This document shows positions 44,936 through 55,929 of a stretch of DNA of 64,000 nucleotides, piece after piece; positions within the stretch are counted from its first letter, which is position 1; every line of letters starts with the position of its first letter. The position numbers and the translations under genes are program-made. Origin of the DNA: Hydrangea macrophylla. Lineage: Eukaryota > Streptophyta > Magnoliopsida > Cornales > Hydrangeaceae. Below the pieces are notes generated by a model that ran no database searches, was not told the origin of the DNA, and saw nothing but the letters and a program-made list of their open reading frames with translations. The stretch is taken from the NCBI GenBank assembly GCA_033977485.1, contig CM066987.1, forward strand, positions 49,913,033-49,977,032, given 5' to 3'.

Positions 44936-45528
44936 TGATGGTGCCTAGAATTAGTAAGAGAGGATTCAGAGAGAGACAAAGAAACACCAAGGAGTTGTTA
45001 GTGGTTCGGCCCCGTTAATGAGGTGACCTACGTCCACGTGTGCGTCTAGGCGCTATAGTAGCAGATCACCGGCGGCCTGGTGAGCCAACAATGGTGGGCG
45101 ACACTACCAGAAATACTGTCCGGGTATATGCGTTTCAGTGTATGCTCTAGTTATTAGGTTTCTCAAGATCGTTTCCCCTTAGAAGGGTATGGGTGGGCTC
45201 TTTTATAGATGCAAGAGTCCACCTCTACATGGAAACTTAGATCCATTAGGAAACCTCTATCAATCACAATTTGATGTGCATAAGTTAAGGGAAGATCCTT
45301 ATCAGATTAGGAATCTATCGAGTTTTATTCCTAATAGGACTCTGGCCGCACAAGGAAACTGCTGGAGTTGAGCCGCGCGTCCGGGAGAGCCGCCGAAGGT
45401 CACGCCCGGGCGCGCGGGCACCCCGAGCGGTGACGCTGGCAAGCCCTGGGTGTGGACCCCAGGGTTCTACTTGGTCTTCGATGCTGACGTGGCCGTTGGG
45501 CCCATGCTGGATAATTCTGAGCATATCA
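44936..45528 (-). repeat. Tat element 5' LTR (right)
   Basis: 593 bp, matching 32661-33253 at all but one visible base. On the minus strand it would drive gag-pol, away from exon 2 of the host gene. Confidence 0.97.
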
Positions 45529-46707
45529 CCCTTGAAATTTAACTGAGTTTGTAAATAGTTTGGGGTAAACTAATCATAATCGATTGTTTAAATTAAATAG
45601 TGAATTCTTTCCGAGTTAAAGGGTAAACTATTTGTATTGTTTTGTTGTTTGTTGCTATACCATATTTGATTTTCTTCTGACCGCCAAGGGAAAGAGAGTG
45701 ATTGTTTGGTGGTGCACTGCCAAGTGAACAAAAACTGTAGGTATTTAACTGAAATTGGACCCAGAAATGATAAATTTGAAGATCAACGGCAGATAAATTA
45801 TATGGTTTCCCTAACTTATTAACTTCTCAGTTGCTAAATTTACTTGATGTTAGTTGCCATTTTGCTTGACCTAGATTGGTAAATCTGCTGTAGCTCAATT
45901 TTTTCACACTGGTTAGCTTTTATAGAAATTGCTCGGACTGAGTTATTTAGACAGGGTGGGATAATTAGAATCTGTATTTGAATTTCATTTTACTGCTATT
46001 ATCTGGTCTCAATGATAGGAAAGGTTTGAATATTTCTACGGGGCAACCATCCTATCAATAGCCTGTTCACATTTTGTTCTGCTCTCTGCCTTTCCAATTG
46101 ATATATTGATTTCAATTAACTCAATATATGATTTTCTAATGGCCGGTTTGTGTGTACTATGATTTTTAATGGATGACTACACAATTTGACACATTGTAAA
46201 GCTTTTCAATAGAAACTCATCTTCTTGAATTAGGCCATTTAGATAAATGATGACTGTGTGAAAAATTATCCTTAAAATCACCAGGTATATCATCTGAAGA
46301 AAGTCTAACATTGACTTCATACGAAGAAACTGTATGATGTTTTGTATTTTTATCAATCAACCAATTCAGGATTATGGACTGCTGTATTAAAATGCACTAG
46401 AAATTTTGAACTGGCCCATTCAAATTCAAGGGACGGAAAAACCGTTCATAAGTCATATATGGTACTTTATGCCGTTGGTTTCACAGCAGGGACTCTAGGA
46501 TGCATGGACACTAGGAAGTTTCACATATTCCTTCTCACGCCTGATCGTATATCTTCTAATATATAGTACTTATTTATTTATTGAGAAGCATTTTACCTTC
46601 TGTGATTAACTGGCTAGAATTTTTCCTTCTGGATTGCGTATTTCATCAAGTGCTTTTGAATTTCGTCCAACACAAATTTTCACTTTATTTGCCGTGTCTT
46701 GCCACAG

Positions 46708-46853
46708 GTCCTGAAGCAACTTTCGCTAGATTGAAAGACACTTTGCAGATTTTCTTTGCTGTTCTTTTCTGGATGTCCCTCTTCTTCTGGTCTTCTGCAT
46801 GGGGTAATAGAAATAATGGCGGACCGGACAAGGGATCTCGATTTAGAAGATGA
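46708..46853 (+). CDS. Host gene exon 2: membrane segment and C terminus
   Basis: The acceptor TTGCCACAG is followed by an in-phase frame. The split Gly codon (g|gt) joins exon 1's LSA to GPEATFARLKDTLQ, then one hydrophobic segment (IFFAVLFWMSLFFWSSAW) and a short basic tail ending KGSRFRR before TGA at 46851. The amphipathic RLKDTLQ before the helix and the basic tail suggest a single-span membrane protein; combined with exon 1, a plastid location is inferred. The protein is short and free of stops, unlike the surrounding repeats. I do not assign a name. Confidence 0.72.
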
Positions 46854-47152
46854 TTTACAAAGCACATTGTTGTATATAGGGATCAAATTAGTGGGAATAA
46901 ATTTGTAGAATATATATGCACTTGAAAGATCTACATAAACTTCGTCAACTTGATGTAATGTACACTTCATTTTGTATAGAAGCATTGTGTGTTAAACTAT
47001 ATTCATACGAAAACATTGTGCAAAGCAGTTTGATATTTAAAAGTTAACTTGTTTGTTTAAAAGTTATATTTATGCATCAATGCACTCTCTTTGTGCAAGT
47101 TGTTTATATGATTATTAGTATGTATCTATGGATGAGTGTCTGAATTATGCAA
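46854..47152 (+). other. Probable 3' UTR and flank of the host gene
   Basis: AT-rich sequence after the stop. No canonical AATAAA is close; several near-matches exist (for example AATAAATTTG near 46897). No further coding signal. Confidence 0.4.
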
Positions 47153-47227
47153 AGGGTAAAACTTAGGACACACCCAAAGACATAACTTTTAGGACACAAT
47201 CCAAGAGATGTGTCTATCTCTCTCGTG
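47153..47227. mobile_element. Half copy of the GGGTAAA MITE family
   Basis: One arm only: GGGTAAAACTTAGGACACACCC followed by AGAGATGTGTCTATCTCTCTC, related to 27938-28270. The partner arm is missing. Confidence 0.65.
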
Positions 47228-47551
47228 ACTTGGGTTTGAGTTTGTTTATTATTCATTGAATTTTCTTTTTTGGGATTGTAAGTATAATTGTATATTGATT
47301 GCTGCTTGTAGTTGTGATTATAAGTGCATTAAGTGTTATTCGCTATTTTATATATTGGTAATTTTGAAGCTATGATGCTGCCAAATTTTAGTTCTCCTTA
47401 AAACAAATAATCTAGCACTATTCAAGACTATCTTATATTAAATATTTTTTGCACTCAGTTAAAAATTGGCACTGTTATTAGCATTGCCAAAAGTATGCCA
47501 GATTAATGTACTCGACATGTGGCACGTGGTGAAAAGTTGCCACTTGTTGCC
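47228..47551. other. Intergenic, no gene seen
   Basis: AT-rich. GGCACTGTTATTAGCATTGCC near 47467 belongs to the CACTA-type material that follows. No coding frame supported. Confidence 0.4.
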
Positions 47552-48275
47552 TAATTATATTGACACGAGGCACAATTCAGGCACTGTTTTTCACATTGCC
47601 AACTTTGACCAAAATCTAGCACTGTTCCAAATAGTGCCAAAAAAATTGGATCCCCAATATTTTGGCACTAAAAAAAAGTGTGCAAGATTCGGTCAGGCAC
47701 TGTTTAAAACAGTGCAAGTTTGGCATTTTTGGTGTAGTGCTCTTCCTTTTTCTTGTTTGTTCCCTGAGAAGAGAAGATAAGAAAATCTATTGTTGGGTAG
47801 AATGGAAAAAAGAAGAGTCTGAGAAAAGGGGGATCTCTCTGCGCCCATAAGTTCTCATCCGAATATTAGAAGTCACAAAAGGAATGGAAGTTTAATTTTT
47901 CATGGTTGGCTAGATACTATAAGTTTGTTATAGTAGTTAAGGCTCTCTTGGGAATTTGGTGAGGGAAAAGATGAGCAAAAGGAAATAGAGGAAAAATGAT
48001 TTCTTTCGTCTTTTTATCTTAAATAGGTTGAGTACTACACCAAAAATGCCAAACTTGATTTTATCTTAACAAGAAAAAGGAAGAGCACTACACCAAAAAT
48101 GCCAAACTTGCACTGTTTTAAACAGTGCCTGACCGAATCTGGCACACTTTTTTTAGTGCCAAAATATTGGGGATCCAATTTTTTTGGCACTATTTGGAAC
48201 AGTGCTAGATTTTGGTCAAAGTTGGCAATGTGAAAAACAGTGCCTGAATTGTGCCTCGTGTCAATATAATTAGGC
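47552..48275. mobile_element. CACTA-type ends as a large inverted duplication
   Basis: Arms 47552-47758 and 48068-48275 are near-identical inverted copies around a 309-bp spacer. Each contains CACTACACCAAAAATGCC, a CACTA-family terminus, and its inner sequence (GCACTGTTTTAAACAGTGCC). The termini face each other, and the pairing continues 18 bp past the CACTA end into CTCTTCCTTTTTCTTGTT. A third short copy of the terminus lies at 48033-48055. This is therefore a rearrangement product, not a standard element. Confidence 0.75.
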
Positions 48276-50451
48276 CATAAGAAATTTCTTTCGTCTTTTT
48301 ATTAGAACAGTGCTATATTTATTTTGGTCAAGAAAAAGAAAATCATTTTTTCTTTCGTCTTTTTAGTAGAAATTTCTTCTGAAGTAATTAATGTTTCAAG
48401 TTCTGAAATAGACTGCATTCAATGATTTACTTCAGAAGAAATTTTATACTCAAAGTTTTTAGTAAGTTTTGGCTAATTCAGTTATGCATGGGACATGATC
48501 AAATGCACTTTATAAAAAAAAAAGTGCTGCAATATTTTTTTTTTTTTCAGCACTTAACACACATCCTATATTGCTCATAATTTTAGCGTGTTGTGCAATA
48601 TTTTGTAGTGAGTAGCACCCAGTTGACCAAAAAAAAAAATTTTATTTAACATATTTTTGTTCGTGAAGTGGTGAAATATTTGGATAATTTGTGTAGACAT
48701 TCCTATAAATCTTGTGTTTCAGCTAAACTCAGGGGTGGTCAGACATTCCTATAAATCCCGTGTAAATTAGACCTAAACTCAGAGAGGTCAGTGTAATTAT
48801 CCCTTGAATTTTTGTGTCAAATTTTATAACATTAGCTTATACTTATCAACTACACAAAAGCTTATATCAACTACACAAAAATATGTATGAATAAACCAAC
48901 TTCCTAGTTTCATTCATGCCAAAACCCACCAACTTTGAATTTTTGCATCTGAGCATGCCAATTGAAAAAACTAATATTGCCCAGAATTTTGCCTGAGGAA
49001 GAAAATGAACTGAACGCCACAAATGCTTTTCTCCAGCCAAATCTCCCTAGCTAAGGCACAAGAGGAATCTTAGGATATGTTTTGTATAACATCTTCATAA
49101 ATAAGGCCCTGCCAATTCTAAATACATCATTAATTACTAACCTGTGACACATTAATCTCTTATGTTTTTAGTGGCAAACTGCAAGTTAATGAGACAAGAT
49201 TGCAGATCAGATATACGATAAAGAACAATTCAAGATTCACACAAATGACAAATTAATTTTGAATGCTATATTCATGTTAGGCCATGTTTAGTTTCCAGCT
49301 GGATTGAGTATTAAGAGAGACAATGGGTGTGTTTTGGATGGAATAGATCGGAAATGACTATTTAGAAAAAAAAATTCAAAATTTTCAGAATGTGAATAGA
49401 ATTTTCAATGCCAATTCCAAAATTTTGAAATTTTCACATTATTTTCTGACTCTGAAATTTCAGAAATACTGGAATTTTTGGAATTTTTAAAATCATAAAT
49501 TTTCAAGCATTTTCGGGAATTTCAGGCAAATTTAAAAATTTCAAAGATAACGTTGCTTCAAAATTTGATTAGTAGATTTTTTGTAAATTTTATTTTTGAC
49601 AAAAGTTTTTAAATTGTAGTCAAGACCCATTTTTAACGTAGAATGTATTTTTATATATACCATTAAAAAAGTCACAATTTTTAAAAAAATATCAAAATTT
49701 TCGGATTGAAAAGTGTTAAGAATTTTTTTCAAAATTTTTGATTCAGAAAGTCGGAATTTTTGAAATTTCGATTACAATCCTGTTTTCTTTTCTTTTCTTT
49801 CTTTCTTTTTCTTTTTTTGGATTTTTTGGATTTTGGAATTCCAAAAGACTTTCATGTCTCAAAAATTAAAAAAAAAAAAAAAAATTTAAGTTTCAGAATC
49901 GGATGGAATCGAAATTGGTCTAAATATGATCCAGATATACAACACTTACATACATGAAACCAATGACATTCTAGGATATTATTTAAACTACCTAAAGAAC
50001 AACACTCGAGTATGTGCTTATAAAAATATAGAAATAAATGTACCACACATTGCAAGTTTGATAAATTCCAATATGAACCCATAACATCCACCGATAAACT
50101 AGACTATTTAAGGACTAATAATAAGAAATTATTGTTTGTGATAGTCAAATCTTGTGATGGTTGATGTGATCTCTTCATTAATGTAGAACCTACAAAATAC
50201 TTAAATTACAGTGAAACTCACACAAGTGTGACGATGACCACTAGACCAAAAGGCCAATCTTGTGGGTAGGAGTGCGATATTAATCATTTATCTTGTTCCA
50301 TAACACCCAAGTCTCCACCATGCTTCCGCAGTTAGTGGGATTCGAACCCTAGTGTGCTGATGCCAATTAGGGACGGTCTGACCACTAGACTAAAAAGCTA
50401 ACCTTGTGGGTACGAGGGCCAGCATGAATTAATTTCTTTAACAATACCACC
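48276..50451. other. Intergenic, AT-rich, no gene seen
   Basis: Contains copies of TTCTTTCGTCTTTTTA near 48287 and 48348 (another near 48001), and a short inverted repeat around 48368-48444 (AATTTCTTCTGAAGTAA / TTACTTCAGAAGAAATT). A possible CACTA-like end, ATTTTGTAGTG, is near 48602. The stretch 49330-49920 is dense in AAATTTT motifs. Two partial copies of a phrase around GACCACTAGACYAAAAGGC lie near 50237 and 50380. No coding frame is supported. Confidence 0.5.
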
Positions 50452-50861
50452 TGTAAGAAATATTATGGGCGTAATTGGTACACCCACATACATTGGACCG
50501 GGTCCAATGGGCCTTGGCTTATGGAGACTTAAGGCTTTTATAGGAGTGTGTCTCTATATATATATATATATATACCGCCCACCTCTCTCTCTCTCCCCTC
50601 TCTCTCACGTTTTCTCTCTATAGGCAGTCATCATTGGAGCCTTGGAATTTAGCGTGTGACACATACGAGGACCGCTCTAGTAGTGATCTTCATGACCTAT
50701 GCGACGTACAAGAGGGTACACAGAGGCTCGAATATCACAGCCGTACGTACGTGGGGTTCATCGCCGACTCGTAACAACGTCGAACAACGATCCGTTGGGT
50801 TATTCCGCTAGGTAAGCCACTTAAACTCAACTAATATGCATGTATGCATATGATTTCTACA
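50452..50861 (+). repeat. Copia-2 5' LTR
   Basis: A 410-bp sequence TGTAAGAAATATT...GATTTCTACA ending one base before the primer site. It contains (AT)n at about 50552-50573 and a CT-rich tract at 50583-50620. No second copy is available to confirm the left end. Confidence 0.65.
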
Positions 50862-50862
50862 T

Positions 50863-50876
50863 TGGTATCAGAGCTA
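50863..50876 (+). other. Copia-2 primer-binding site
   Basis: TGGTATCAGAGCTA, complementary to initiator tRNA-Met, one base after the LTR end. Confidence 0.88.
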
Positions 50877-51128
50877 TTAGGTTGTTGATTCGCCCGTATC
50901 ATATCCCCAAACGAATATGCCATTAAAGCTTGCTTAAAGTTTTTGCTTAAAAACTCCAAAAATGAATTTGAAGTGGGTCTAATACAAAATTCTAATATTC
51001 ATCCCAATTTTTTATATGGATGTGTTCCTTGTGGTCCCTAAAGTCCCCCCATGAAGTTTCATTGAATAATTATCTCCGATGAGTGAGAAAAATGAAACCC
51101 TATCTGTTTTTATATTAATATATCAACA

Positions 51129-51299
51129 ATGCTAGGGTGACAAACACATTTTACAAACACTTACAAACACACTCTATCTTTCTCTTGGGTGGCACTGTGG
51201 GGTCCACTAAAATTATCCGAACCCCACAATGCCACCTAGGAGAGAGATAGAGTGTGTTTGTAAGTGTTTGTCAAAATGTTTGTCACTCAAATATTACTA
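51129..51299. mobile_element. Hairpin MITE (GGTGACAAACA family)
   Basis: Arms with CAAACACTTACAAACACACTC and its complement flank a GGCACTGTGGGGTCC core; the two halves pair almost fully over 170 bp. Confidence 0.8.
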
Positions 51300-51328
51300 T
51301 TAATATATATATATATATACATATATAC

Positions 51329-51486
51329 GGAGAAGATCTAAAGTGAACTGGATTGATTGAACTTATCCAGTGAACTGATTTTTAAGCCTAAAAGAACCCA
51401 CGGGTTGCCCCACTGAGCCACACCCCCCGATGACTCGCGGAATCTTTTAGGCTTAAAGTCAGTTCACTCAACCCAATTCACTTCAG

Positions 51487-51493
<7 letters not shown>
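51329..51493. mobile_element. Hairpin MITE (GGAGAAGATCTAAAGTGAAC)
   Basis: The left arm GATCTAAAGTGAACTGG and the right arm CCAATTCACTTCAGATC pair, as do TTAAGCCTAAAAGA and TCTTTTAGGCTTAA. The right arm runs into a (TC)n tract. Confidence 0.75.

Positions 51494-51551
<58 letters not shown>
51494..51551. repeat. (TC)n-(TA)n compound microsatellite
   Basis: About 17 TC units followed by about 13 TA units, between two hairpin MITEs. Confidence 0.95.
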
Positions 51552-51552
<1 letters not shown>

Positions 51553-51708
51553 CGGCCAGGCTTTAGAGTGACCAACCTAGTGAACAATTTTTTTTTGCTT
51601 GAAAAAAACCACTGGCTGCCCCACTGACCCGTGGGTTTTTTCAGGCAAAGAAAAAAATGTTCACTGGTTATGCTCACTTTATCCTGTTCACTCTAGAGCC
51701 TGACCGTG
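51552..51708. mobile_element. Hairpin MITE (ACGGCCAGGCTTTAGAGTGA)
   Basis: The left ACGGCCAGGCTTTAGAGTGA pairs with the right TCACTCTAGAGCCTGACCGT-like end. The inner AAAAAACCAC / GTGGGTTTTTT and the CTGCCCCACTGACC core resemble the preceding hairpin, so the two are probably one family. Confidence 0.8.
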
Positions 51709-52195
51709 TATATATATAATCTTTTTGTATAAAAGGCAGTTTTGATCTATTTTTATTGTGCAAACTTGATTGCAAAATCACAATTTTTGCCAAATTGAAT
51801 AAGATGAACAGTGATGTGCCCGTAGTTCTTGTGGCACATGTATGCACATGCAAAGAGTACAAGGCCATGTTTGGAAACGAAAATAATTTGGTTTGATTTC
51901 TAATAGCAAGATTTTTGTTGTGACCATTTATCGCTTCCAAACAAGCCTCTGTTTTTTATCTTGATGCCTAAGACTGTGAAACATTAGTGCCATGTTTGGC
52001 ATGCTTTCAAACCGTTGGTGAGTTTTTTTAATGAGTGGCCAAACAAGACTTATGTAGTGGCACAACAGTTTGTTTCTTATTTAAATCAAAGTTTTAATTG
52101 ATTTTAAATATTCAGAAATATTATGTACTTTTTTCCAGTGGTATGTATACTGTAAGGGACTTTAAGATATTTTTTTTTTTTGAGAAAAATTATCA

Positions 52196-52800
52196 TGTAT
52201 TTATGGTATTTTAGAGCATATGATTTATGTTTATGAACGTTGATTTAATTGCTTAAAATAGCCATAATGCATTATTAATTTTTGTAATGGGACACTATTT
52301 TGAGACCATATATAATTTGTGGGACCCATAGATAATTTTTTGGTAAGTTATCTAAATCATATTAATATTTTAGAGGATATAATTATGTGTTTTTAGTATA
52401 CGTTTTAAATTGCCTAAAAATATTTTATCGATTACTAGTTCATAGAATTAAAATGATGTGTTTAGCACACTAGTGGTAGCTTGAGAAAATTTTTTAGTGA
52501 ATTTTCTCGCTCTTTGGGATATATTTAAGAGCATATATATATATATATATATTGTGTTATGTGCGCGATATTAATTGCTTAAAATATAACAAATTAAGTT
52601 GTTAATTCTTGAAATTAATAAATGGTGTTTTTGTACACTGTTTGGAGGTTTGAGAAAGTTTGTATGAATTATCTCATTTTTGTTTCGGTATTTTAGAGCA
52701 CAAAATATATGCTTATGGGTATATTTTTGATTGCTTAAAATAACCAAAATAGACTATCAATTTTTGAAATTAATATGGGGTGTTTAGAACACCATATTAG
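52196..52800. repeat. Degenerate ~160-bp tandem repeat in the Copia-2 leader
   Basis: Four diverged units beginning with (T)ATTTTAGAGCATATAA-like sequence near 52206, 52365, 52523 and 52690. Each continues with TTAATTGCTTAAAATA, AATTAATTTTTGAAATTAA and a GGTGTTTAGCACAC phrase. Confidence 0.65.
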
Positions 52801-53989
52801 ATCACTTAAAATTCTTGGAGAACAAATTCCTCAAAATTTTCATTTTTTTGGAAATTTATTTGCTCATAGTTAATTTTGTTTAATTAGACCAATTTATTTT
52901 GTTAAATTGATTCAAAATTATTTTTGGACCTTGATAAAATTCTGGAATTTTTTTTATATTTAATAGAAAATCAGTTTTTTCAGTTATTTAAATTTTTTTT
53001 TCCATGTGGCTTTAAATTAATTTGTTAATTTAAAAGCCCTTGACTAATTGGTTTTAAAATAAGTTTTAAAACCTAAAATTATTTCTAAAATTAGTGAAAG
53101 ATCAATGAATTTTCATTGAAATTTTCCCATAGCTTATGGGAGCTATCCGGGCTTAGCAATGAATTGGTTCATTGTATTTTATTATTTTTAGAGACTCACT
53201 GCATTGTTAGTTATTTTTTAAATTACTGTTATTTGTGATTGGATGACCCGAGACCTCTAATCCTCCTCCTTAATTGGAGTGATGGATTAGTCCATTCATT
53301 TTTTAAATAGCCGCATGAATGCTTGGTGTATGTGATTAATGCATTAATCTGGATGAAATGAATGGATGATGAATTGACAACTTGTGAAGCTTGTGTCCTC
53401 ACGATGCATGTTTAAAGTTGTTTCTGTGTATGTATAATAACAAAGCTATTTTTTTTATGGCTAAGGCTATAAATGTAATGTGAGGATGAGCGTTTATATT
53501 TTTTGTATTGGAAAAATCTATTTGTAAAGGGCTGGTTTTCTTTGTTCATACATCATATACTTGAATTACCTTATTATGAGTTCTAAGTTGTCAATTCGGA
53601 CCCACATGGGGGTCCATGCGCATTTTTGTTATATGGCACACTTTATATCTTGTGGATGGTCTTAGATAGGTATTTGTTCCATCTAATTGATGTTTGTTTA
53701 GAACAATCAATTATAAAAGGTTTTTTCTTGACATAAAAAATTAAGATTTGATTAACGAGCAATAAAAACTTTTTTTGTCTTAAATTGTAAAAAAGGAAAC
53801 ATTCATTTGTAATTGGATTTTAAAACAAACTTTATGAAATATGCAAAACAATTATGTCAATTTCTTGCAGATGTTCTCAAATATTTTTCAAACCACACTT
53901 CGTTGATCTTTACAAAGATAACAAGTTTAAAGAGACTAATTTTTGTAATATAGCACTGCAAAGTAATACACCTACAGAATGAGTAATAG
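52801..53989. other. Copia-2 leader, rest; no gene seen
   Basis: AT-rich, with TTTTAATT-type low-complexity stretches. No coding frame supported. Confidence 0.4.
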
Positions 53990-55320
53990 TTGATGGGCTT
54001 TAGACTTATTCTATGGTCCAACCTATTGAATCGAATAATGGGCCTCCAGTCCAACATCGTTATAACCTTGAAAGCCTATAACACTTGGCTCGAGAAAGAT
54101 CATAGCAAGCTCTTTGTGATAAGTAACATGCATCATGATCTTATTGGAAAGTATAAGTACTACCCAGTAGCCAAAGATTATGGGATTAGCTCGAATTTGT
54201 TTTCGATGGCACATTCACTACTAGATTGAATATCTAGTTATGAAGTTCGAGAAAGTAAAGGAAACGTTCCAAGTATATGATGACTAGACATCTAAGGTCG
54301 ATGTCAGGTATGATTCATGATATTAGATTACTGGGAACATCTTTACTTGCGAACTGCAGTTTCAGGCTACAATTAGTTCTTTGCCTGATTCGTGGGTCCG
54401 CAGAAAACAAATCATGATCCACAACAGAAATGTTAAATATTTTTGTTTTTGACATTTCCAGACATGTTGAGATAAATATGGAGCGCCAAAAGGTAAGGCG
54501 AACCATATAGCTACACTCTTGACCACTTCCATAAGTGGAAGTGAGAGCAATGCTGGTGGGCCTAAACATAATGGAAAGGGTAAACCCTCTAAGAGGCAGT
54601 GTGAGGCTAATAAGTTTGCGCCCAAGGCTAACAAGGTGGAAGAGCGCAGTCGAAGGTGTTTTTCTAATTCGGTAGAAATAGGATGGATATTTTTGGGTGT
54701 TAGTATTACTAGGACATAGTTATCTAGGAATAACTACTTGTTTTAAATTTTCTCTGTTATTCATTGATTCTGAGACATGTCATGCTTGACTTGAACGCAT
54801 AGGATGTGATAGGATGACTTAATTAGCTCGAGAAGGCCTTTTGGGCCCACTCATTGAGGTTGACCTACCAATGTGTGAGTTTTGCTTAGTTAGCGAAGCA
54901 TGCCGAAAGCCTTTTAGAGATGTTATATAGAGCTACTCAAGCATTAAAGCTAGTTAACTCAGATATCTGTGGACCTATGGTTGTAAAGGCACGTCATGGC
55001 GCTTCTTATTTTCTCAATTCTATGGATGATTTTGCACGATATGAGGATTACGAGTACTTATCTAATCAGTTCAGGGAACTGTGTGAGGAAAAGAGGATAC
55101 ACAGACAACTTCCTATTCATAAAACTCCACAACAATATGGTGTTGTAGAGAGAAGGAATTCGACGCTCCTAGATATTGCTAGAACTATGATGGCATAAGT
55201 CAATCTCCCAATGTTGTTTTGGGGGGGATGTACTCTTGATTGCTGCCTACACACTAGAGTACTTTTCTCAGTCAATTCCTTTGATCCCCCTTATGAGCCA
55301 TGAAAAGGCGAAAAGCTGAT
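53990..55320 (+). pseudogene. Copia-2 gag and integrase remnants
   Basis: Broken plus-strand frames resembling Copia gag (VITLKAYNTWLEKDHSK near 54055) lead to integrase. The best piece (54920-55198) reads LKLVNSDICGPMVVKARHG, then DDFARY followed by a deletion to YEYLSNQFRELCEE and TPQQYGVVERRNSTLLDIA. First Asp and final Glu are visible, but the segment with the second Asp (SDRGGEY) is deleted. Many stops elsewhere. Confidence 0.75.
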
Positions 55321-55400
55321 TTAGGAGCATATGAGCCCGTGGGGCTCAGGTGGTAATGTTCACCATACCTCGCATAAGTATGAGAAACTACGCCCAAGAG

Positions 55401-55929
55401 CTAGAAAGTGTATCTTTATAAGATATTCTAATTGTTAGGAAACTGCGTTCCTAGAATCCGTTGATAGTGTGTATGAGTTGGTACTGCAAAACTTTTCGTG
55501 AAATCTATAATAACCCTATAATGGTGGAATTAGGGTTACCTTGATCTATAAAAATAGATTGTTGTAGTAGATGAATCGAGAACACGGGCTAGATAATAGC
55601 TCACGATCTTCTATCGTATTCCTCTGCTACTAGAATATCGAACTGAGTGTGGGCTCTTTCAAAATTCTTTCTACTTTCCGCTCTCCCTCTTTATACTCTT
55701 TTTTCTACTCCGAGTTATAATCCTGTTGATGGAAAAAATGTAAACTGAGAAGAGAGACAAAACAGCATATATATAGACTACGATAGGGACCATAAGAAGT
55801 CAATAAAGAATAGGCTTCCATATGGAATTAGGAAACCCTAATTCAAACTGAATCAGATTCCTATTTTCATAAATTACAATTCATGATCGGCGACGAATAG
55901 TTGCCGTTTATATTCCTAAAAATACGCTT
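55401..55929. other. Unassigned stretch between Copia-2 and the Athila-like LTR
   Basis: Contains a pyrimidine-rich tract (55660-55720) and TATATATAGAC near 55772, suggesting a reversed or solo LTR remnant, but no boundaries could be confirmed. No coding frame. Confidence 0.35.

Larger units (their letters stand above)
32661..45528 (-). mobile_element. Young, apparently intact Tat-lineage Gypsy element with two antisense genes
   Basis: The element is 12868 bp with 593-bp LTRs (TGATGG...CATATCA) and a perfect target duplication CCCTT (32656-32660 and 45529-45533). By eye the LTRs differ at one position (C at 32832, T at 45107), so the insertion is very recent. Gag-pol is on the minus strand with all catalytic residues. 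Primer site and polypurine tract are in place. Between pol and the 3' LTR two plus-strand genes lie in tandem, an arrangement known in Retand-like Tat elements as antisense ORFs. Its GC-richness contrasts sharply with the AT-rich host intron. Confidence 0.95.
29989..46707 (+). other. Host gene intron, 16.7 kb, carrying a 12.9-kb retrotransposon
   Basis: Donor GTACC at 29989 and acceptor TTGCCACAG at 46699-46707. It contains two hAT-like MITEs, a tandem duplication and the young Tat element at 32661-45528. Without the element and its target duplication the intron would be about 3.85 kb. Long AT-rich stretches (30960-32420 and 45534-46690) hold no supported gene. I cannot exclude a small extra exon, but a direct join keeps the frame. 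Confidence 0.65.
50452..55400 (+). mobile_element. Copia-2: degraded Copia element, 5' LTR to integrase
   Basis: A 5' LTR (50452-50861) and primer site are followed by a long leader filled with MITEs, microsatellites and degenerate repeats. Broken gag and an integrase fragment follow, to about 55300. No RT, RNase H or 3' LTR is visible, so the 3' half is lost. The right edge is approximate. Confidence 0.65.

Noticed and set aside
44209..45018. Frames opposite the Tat gag on the plus strand
   Set aside because: Shadows of a GC-rich coding strand; no domain or promoter context.
46342..46566. 74-codon plus-strand frame just before exon 2
   Set aside because: No recognisable motif, and it is not needed to join the two exons in frame; probably chance within the intron.
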